This document shows positions 8,176 to 11,992 of a DNA stretch of 11,992 bases, piece after piece. Each line of letters starts with the position of its first letter. Position 1 is the stretch's first letter. Source of the DNA: Saccoglossus kowalevskii (Eukaryota > Hemichordata > Enteropneusta > Harrimaniidae); assembly GCF_000003605.2 (NCBI RefSeq), contig NW_003139819.1, forward strand, positions 34,836-46,827. The letters are read 5' to 3'. The translations under genes and the position numbers were made by a program. The notes below the pieces were generated by a model, which ran no database searches, was not told the DNA's origin, and worked only from the letters and a program-made list of their open reading frames with translations.

Positions 8176-8263
8176 GCTTCCTATTGAAAAGCTTTTCTAT
8201 TTAAAATCGGACGTTAGCAAAGATACCCAAGAGGTTGACCAGGGGCATTGTCAGTTAGCATAA
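8120..8263 (+). CDS. 47-codon upstream open frame
   Basis: An ATG in good Kozak context (A at -3, G at +4; AACAAATGG) opens a 47-residue frame. It begins MAARPLPDVVIHRVNDRIVL, ends with CQLA and a TAA, and lies 57 bases before the transposase ATG in the same frame. The composition is balanced and more protein-like than the surrounding frames, and its start lies in the CpG-rich segment. I recognise no family. It could be an upstream open frame that dampens transposase translation, a first exon of a host or alternative transposase transcript, or chance. If transcription begins at the TATA-like string inside it, it would not be translated. Confidence 0.3.
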   Translation: MAARPLPDVVIHRVNDRIVLPIEKLFYLKSDVSKDTQEVDQGHCQLA

Positions 8264-8320
8264 TTCTCTGGTGAAGTCCACATCATACTTGGCTCACTAG
8301 TGTCACTGTGATTTATCAGA

Positions 8321-10732
8321 ATGCCAAAAAGCTGCTGTGTTCCGAAATGCACTAACACAAAATTGAAATTTCCTGACCTCAACTTTTACATCATTCCAGT
8401 TGAGTCTGATAGAAGGAAGAGGTGGCTTCAAGCCATCAAGAGGGCAAAGATAAATGGTAATGGATCTGTAGACAAGTCTAAAGTTTGGTCACCAAAGTCA
8501 AACCACACTTATGTCTGTTCAAAGCATTTTTTATCTGGTAAGTTATCCCAAACAAACACCTTTACGTTTTATAGTTTTATATTTGTTTCAATTTTCTGGA
8601 ATGACTTATTATTCTTGCTTAATTTTTAACACTAATCAATAAAAGAAAAATAAATGCAATTTCATACTTTGTTTCATCCTGTACTTTATTTGTCTGAAAA
8701 GATACATATTCACTGGCAGGCTATAATTGTTTCATAATTTTATACACAAATTGTAATTCAAGTTTTTTATTCCTTCATTGTTTAACTTAATTTATTGCAG
8801 GTAAAAAAAGCAATGAACAAACACATCCAGATTTTATACCATCTGTTTTCCCGCACCAGAAAAATACCACATCGATATCAAAATTGGGCCGTCACCAAAG
8901 ATTAAATCGCAGAAACAGTATTGGTAAGTTCTTTAAGATTCTGGTGGTTTGCTACCATTGTTGTCAGAATTTCATCACAATGTTTCTATTTTAAAATGGA
9001 TATATGTATCCTTTGGGGTATATTGGTCCACGGACAAAGATTTGTAATTAAAAGTATGTGACATTTATTACACTCTGGGTTACTATATATAATTTAATTT
9101 AATGAAAAACATTTTTAGTCTATTTTTTTTAAACATTTTATGACAACCATAAGTACGCCCAAGGTCAAAAGTAGCGTGGTGACCATTTATTTGTTTGTGA
9201 TTTCTTAAAGGATATAACCCAACAAAATACTGAATAGAAGCAAACTATCTAAAATAATAATGCCTAAAATGGTTTGAGGGGTATGTTTTGCCCACAACTT
9301 ATTTGTCTGTGTAGTTACACTTATTGTGAAATTTATGATTTATTTCAGGTTGTGAGTCTACCAAAAAGCGAGTGAAGTTCGCAAAAAACGTTGGAAAAGA
9401 CTATCTTCTTCGACATCAGACCGGACATCACCATCACATGCAGTATCAACAACATCACTTCCACCGTCGCCATCATCATCATTGTCATCATCGCCATCTT
9501 CGTCGCTTTCAACCACCAATCTGCCACAAGTGTCACCCACATTAGCAGCACCACCACCAATATCGCTTTCAACCACCAATCTGCCACAAGTGTCACCCAC
9601 AGTAACAGCACCACCACCAATATCGCTTTCAACCACCAATCTGCCACAAGTGTCACCCACAGTAGCACCACCACCACCACCAATGTCAACAGAAAGGACC
9701 ATGTTACTGGTTGAAATTGACAATTTGAGGATGGAGCGTGATGAAGCCAGAGAAGAAATAGCAAGATTAAAGAAACGCATAAATCAGTTGGAAAAGTGCT
9801 CAACAGTTTCCAGTAACTCTGTGGCTGAATCAGACTGTAACTGTAATTTGATGACTGGTTTATCATGGGCAGTGTTTTTACAACTATTTGCAGCACTTAG
9901 TGTCTCATTTGGTGAATTTAGCTGTACTAGGGACAGCCTGCCACTGAGAGAACAGTTCTTTATAACACTAATCAAATTAAGACATGGAGTAACCTTTGAT
10001 TTCCTTGCACACATTCGAGGTTGTCCGAAGTCCACAGTTATAAATTATTTTTGGAAGTGGACTGATTTGATCCATTCAAAACTCGGCTTTATGGTGCAGT
10101 GGCCTACAAGGGAAAACATATTTAACAAAATTCCACCAATTTTTAAAAAGAAATTCCCAAGGTTGACATCAATCATAGATTGTTTTGAGATTTTTATAGA
10201 TGCACCCAAAACTTTGTTAGCAAGGGCACAGTGCTATAGTAGCTACAAAAAACACACTACTGTGAAAGTCTTCATCTCTTGCAGTCCCCTTGGGCAGATA
10301 AATTTTATTTCGAGTGCTTGGGGTGGTCGTGTGTCAGATGTGCACCTTGTCCGTGAAAGTGGATTTATATCACCAAAGTTACATTTCCCGGAGGATCAAA
10401 TCCTTGCAGATCGAGGTTTTACTTTGGTGGAAGATTTTGCCACCAGTTGCTCAGCGCATCTGATTATACCAGCTTTCACCAAAGGAAAACTCCAGTTGTC
10501 TGCTGAGGAAGTTGAAAATTCACGGAAAATCTCTTCTGTGCGTATTCATATCGAGAGAGTAATTGGGAACATGAAAAACCGATACACCATTTTACAAGGC
10601 CCGTTGCCAATTCGCATGATTCAAAGTTTAAAAAATGAAGCAATGGGTGCAGAATTGGCCAGCATAGACAAGCTTGTTAAAGTTTGTGCAGTACTGACGA
10701 ACATGGGGGGCAGTATTGTATATGCTGAATGA
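8321..10732 (+). CDS. THAP-DDE_Tnp_4 transposase, three exons
   Basis: Exons 8321-8537, 8801-8923 and 9357-10732 join in phase to 571 residues. Donors are GTAAGT at 8538 and 8924; acceptors end at 8800 and 9356. The ATG has A at -3. Domain order: THAP zinc finger (1-90) with C5/C6, C10, C66, H69, W35 and a FIPSVF box (84-89); Ser/Thr/Pro linker with a 20-residue unit three times (163-222); coiled coil (about 225-261, LLVEIDNLRMERDEAREEIA); HTH_Tnp_4-like helix-turn-helix (308-350, LREQFFITLIKLR); and a DDE_Tnp_4 nuclease fold with D388 (IIDCFEIF), D465 (LADRGF) and E513 (IERVIGNMKNRY). The family cuts and rejoins transposon DNA in the nucleus, and THAP fingers bind DNA. Nothing is truncated and all triad residues are present. 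The acceptor at 9348 would throw the frame off; only 9356 connects to the open frame. Confidence 0.9.
8538..8800 (+). other. Transposase intron 1
   Basis: The intron has consensus GTAAGT at the donor and TTTATTGCAG at the acceptor, is 263 bp long and has phase 1. It splits the THAP domain between LSG and KKSNEQTHPDF, so splicing is needed to place the FIPSVF box after the C2CH zinc ligands. If retained, translation would run on for 30 more residues and stop at 8627-8629. Confidence 0.85.
8924..9356 (+). other. Transposase intron 2 with tandem acceptors
   Basis: The donor is GTAAGT. Two AG acceptors lie 8 bases apart: TTTATTTCAG ending at 9348 and GGTTGTGAG ending at 9356. The first has the better pyrimidine tract, but only the second gives a continuous frame into VYQKASEVRKKRW and the catalytic domain. 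Use of the first would add a histidine-rich tail and stop at 9543-9545. Confidence 0.75.
9503..9683 (+). repeat. In-frame 60-bp minisatellite, three copies
   Basis: The unit starting TCGCTTTCAACCACCAATCT repeats at 9503, 9563 and 9623 with the first 38 bases of each unit identical. It encodes SLSTTNLPQVSPT followed by a variable APPPI segment. A length of 60 bases keeps the frame, so copy number can change without breaking the transposase. It lies in the flexible linker between the THAP finger and the coiled coil. The preceding CATCATCATC and CCACCACCA tracts are likely slippage products as well. Confidence 0.9.
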
Positions 10733-11236
10733 GCTATGTTGCTGGCATGTTGTTCCATGAAGCTAAATTCCAATATTGCTTTCAAATTTAAAATATTGTC
10801 AAGAAAGTAAACATGTATAGCATAAGCTTTGTTTGTTTTCGTCTATTTCTTGCAAGATTGAAACTTTGAAAACAATATTGTTATTTTGGTCCATCGTGCA
10901 ACATTTAACAGTGACCATTGTGTATTTAAATTAAAAATAACAATGTTAAAGACAAGTTTCAAGTATTCAAGACTCAATACTTTATTGCATAGTATGATGT
11001 CAATAAATAACACTGTAAATAATACACACTGTAAATACATAAGTTAAGAAAAATAAAACATTGATAAAAAAAATAAAAACAGTGAAAAATTAAGATTATG
11101 TATGCTTGTGTCGTGCAGTTCATCTCCAAACTTATGTGAGTGGTAAATCCCAGCATCCCAAATCTGTTGATAAATTGTAAAATAAATAGAGTGCAGTTTT
11201 CACAAACATACAATTCTGTACTGCAGTGGCCCCAAA
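10733..11236. other. Gap between the two convergent genes
   Basis: AT-rich 3' flank of both genes. The open frames seen here on the minus strand are low-complexity and have no motif. ACACTGTAAATA occurs twice in close succession near 11010-11037. Nothing else was recognised apart from the polyadenylation signals listed separately. Confidence 0.5.
11002..11007 (+). terminator. Polyadenylation signal for the transposase
   Basis: This is the first AATAAA on the + strand after the transposase stop codon, 270 bases downstream. Further AATAAA words follow near 11050-11080. Use of this one would give a 3' UTR of about 290 bases, ending before the convergent gene. Confidence 0.45.
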
Positions 11237-11242
11237 TTTATT
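11237..11242 (-). terminator. Polyadenylation signal for the PHD end of the nuclease gene
   Basis: On the minus strand AATAAA follows the TAA stop (11245-11243) with no gap. This would give a very short 3' UTR and keep the transcript clear of the convergent transposase message. Another minus-strand AATAAA is at 10986-10981. Confidence 0.45.
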
Positions 11243-11455
11243 TTAATTTGCAATTTTGTTTTTTCGTGATTCCTTCCGACAGGCTGGACAATACCATGTT
11301 TTAGATTTTGGTGTTCTTTTAAGTTTCAAACAGCCCAGGTGGAACCAATTATCACATCGATCACATCCAACCATAGTATCATCCACATCAGATGATTTGC
11401 AAATACAATACTCTTGATGGTCATCCATGGTACTTGTGGATGGTTGATATTTTCT
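11243..11455 (-). CDS. PHD zinc finger, C-terminal part of the nuclease gene
   Basis: A complete Cys4-His-Cys3 PHD finger. Numbered from the ATG at 11428-11426, the ligands are C8, C10, C22, C25, H30, C33, C47 and C50 (EYCIC, MVGCDRC, WFHLGC, WYCPAC), followed by a basic tail and a stop. PHD fingers read the tail of histone H3. Y7, M19 and W28 fall where ING-type H3K4me3 readers have their aromatic cage, so trimethyl-lysine binding is a reasonable inference. The ATG sits in a strong Kozak context (GTACCATGG), but in-frame sequence continues upstream to a TAG at 11458-11456. Related YqaJ proteins carry the finger at the end of the same chain. Here it is out of frame with the preceding segment, so it is read either as a displaced exon-like remnant or as a separately started 61-residue protein. 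Confidence 0.75.
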   Translation of the reverse strand, partial: RKYQPSTSTMDDHQEYCICKSSDVDDTMVGCDRCDNWFHLGCLKLKRTPKSKTWYCPACRKESRKNKIAN

Positions 11456-11553
11456 CTACTCTCATCTGCCTGTTCAGACGAGCGTGTAATTAGTTCCGGT
11501 AAAATTGCTGATGTCCAAAATGCTTGCACTTTGTCTGTCATAACATTAAGAAA
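11437..11553 (-). pseudogene. Linker segment of the nuclease gene, shifted frame
   Basis: The frame containing the ATG at 11541-11539 reads MTDKVQAFWTSAILPELITR and then an acidic, serine-rich stretch to NINHP. The FW..AILPEL pattern is what follows the YqaJ domain in transposon-borne homologues, so it belongs to the same protein. It is one frame away from the YqaJ part upstream and one frame away from the PHD part downstream. The first shift must lie between about 11556 and 11538, the second between about 11458 and 11426. Both are in the same direction, each consistent with loss of one base. There is no room for an intron of normal size at either place. Confidence 0.6.
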
Positions 11554-11992
11554 TCATCATTTCTTTTTACCCTAGTAATCACGCAGTCAACTGGAGTCCA
11601 TACTACAAAATCAGCATATGCTGCTTCACAGACAAACATTTGACATTGTACCTGACTATAGTAACAATGATTTTTTTTCAGTTCATAGTCAGCATTCAAA
11701 CAAAACTGTGGATCTGACACCGCATTATCCATTGTTGTCTCCCTATGTTTGTATGGGCATTTTATCTCTAAAACACCAGTCCCATGACATGAACAGGATA
11801 TAATTCCATCTGCTGATGCGCCCAAGTATGGATGAGTTGTTGAAATCTTCAATCCAATTTTTTTGACTGTGAAATCTTCATGAATTTCCTCCTGTTTCAT
11901 GATGATATGACTCGATGGCAAGAGTGTGGAACAGCAGTTGTCTAAATCTGTCCCACCTACTGACTGTTCATACAGCTGGAAAGCATTATCTT
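11538..11992 (-). CDS. YqaJ-type exonuclease, 5' end outside window
   Basis: The frame is open from the window edge (11990) to a TGA at 11540-11538, giving 150 residues. Motifs of the YqaJ/lambda-exonuclease family appear in order: an N-terminal DNAFQLYEQ segment, GLKISTTHPYLGASADG, then GVLEIKCPYKHR and YYSQVQCQMFV. The expected metal-binding residues are present: D in SADG (codon 11810-11808) and E and K in LEIK (E codon 11768-11766), with the Q-x-Q of the helix that packs on the site. The fold degrades DNA from ends with Mg2+. In lambda and related phages the relative supports strand-annealing recombination. In ISL2EU transposons it accompanies the transposase. Homologues continue straight into FW..AILPEL, whereas here the frame stops first. 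The N-terminal half cannot be judged. Confidence 0.8.
   Translation of the reverse strand, partial: DNAFQLYEQSVGGTDLDNCCSTLLPSSHIIMKQEEIHEDFTVKKIGLKISTTHPYLGASADGIISCSCHGTGVLEIKCPYKHRETTMDNAVSDPQFCLNADYELKKNHCYYSQVQCQMFVCEAAYADFVVWTPVDCVITRVKRNDDFLML

Larger units (their letters stand above)
7974..11992. mobile_element. ISL2EU-like two-gene DNA transposon, right end outside window
   Basis: A THAP/DDE_Tnp_4 transposase (+) and a YqaJ nuclease-PHD gene (-) lie tail to tail with a 510-bp gap. From known families, ISL2EU elements of the PHIS superfamily (related to PIF/Harbinger) carry exactly a DDE transposase and a YqaJ nuclease, so the pair is read as one element. The left boundary is set only by the end of the MITE copy at 7973. 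I could not recognise the terminal inverted repeat, because its partner lies beyond 11992. The AT-rich element body contrasts with a short CpG-rich stretch at 8050-8175. The intact transposase suggests recent activity, whereas the broken nuclease gene suggests that this copy may depend on others for the second protein. Confidence 0.65.

Noticed and set aside
9391-9714. Plus-strand 107-codon frame in another phase
   Set aside because: Isoleucine/threonine-rich shadow of the same minisatellite; it does not continue the THAP exons.
9345-9896. Minus-strand frames of 183 and 140 codons with periodic tryptophan/valine or glycine/valine strings
   Set aside because: They are shadows of the transposase coding minisatellite read on the other strand.
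10843-11213. Two minus-strand frames between the convergent genes
   Set aside because: Low-complexity tyrosine/leucine/isoleucine-rich translations of AT-rich 3' flank without motif.
11538-11556. Programmed -1 frameshift at the end of the YqaJ frame
   Set aside because: The direction fits, but no standard slippery heptamer or obvious downstream stem is visible in the short stretch where the shift must occur; kept only as an alternative in the findings.
11618-11803. 61-codon plus-strand frame
   Set aside because: Antisense of the YqaJ domain, whose catalytic motifs are clear on the minus strand.
1-11992. tRNA or rRNA genes
   Set aside because: No cloverleaf with conserved T-loop and anticodon arms, and no rRNA-like conserved stretch, was seen by eye on either strand.

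Overview
The window looks like animal nuclear DNA, most likely from a lophotrochozoan and perhaps a bivalve mollusc. The DNA is AT-rich and mostly non-coding. It has spliced genes with GT-AG introns, remains of LINE retrotransposons, small inverted-repeat elements, and arrays of ~145-151 bp repeats with hairpin 3' ends like those of bivalve pearl/Helentron-type elements. No bacterial or viral genome organisation is visible. The bivalve assignment is inference.

Layout. Positions 1-976 hold no convincing gene. Positions 977-7973 are a repeat graveyard. It contains (a) a 217-bp and a 209-bp inverted-repeat element with TACTGTAAA ends (977-1193, 5202-5410). (b) Four copies of one 3'-terminal signature, an ATAAG start, a short hairpin and an end in CTAAAAA (near 1350-1395, 1989-2027, 3582-3600, 6815-6857), each downstream of degenerate or tandem repeats. 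(c) Two separate LINE C-terminal fragments. The first, LINE-A, is split in two by the 151-bp tandem-repeat element (5945-6153 and 6857-7050). The second, LINE-B, sits inside a third copy of the inverted-repeat element (7089-7973).

The main object starts after ~7974 and runs off the right edge: a two-gene DNA transposon of the ISL2EU-like branch of the PIF/Harbinger-related (PHIS) superfamily. On the + strand is a complete three-exon transposase of 571 aa (8321-8537, 8801-8923, 9357-10732). It carries an N-terminal THAP zinc finger, a low-complexity linker with a 3 x 20-aa repeat, a coiled coil, an HTH_Tnp_4-like helix-turn-helix and a DDE_Tnp_4 domain with D388, D465 and E513 in place. On the - strand, tail to tail with it, is the C-terminal half of a YqaJ/lambda-exonuclease-type nuclease followed by a PHD finger (11992-11243). 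Its 5' part lies outside the window. The transposase frame is fully open, but the nuclease-PHD gene is spread over three frames with two breaks in the same direction. It is either decaying, mis-sequenced, or expressed in an unusual way.

Inferred division of labour: the THAP finger binds the transposon ends and the DDE domain cuts and joins DNA. The YqaJ nuclease may process ends or replication/repair intermediates. The PHD finger has the residue pattern of histone H3K4me3 readers and may tie the machinery to active chromatin. The pairing of transposase and YqaJ is known for ISL2EU elements; the chromatin role is a hypothesis.
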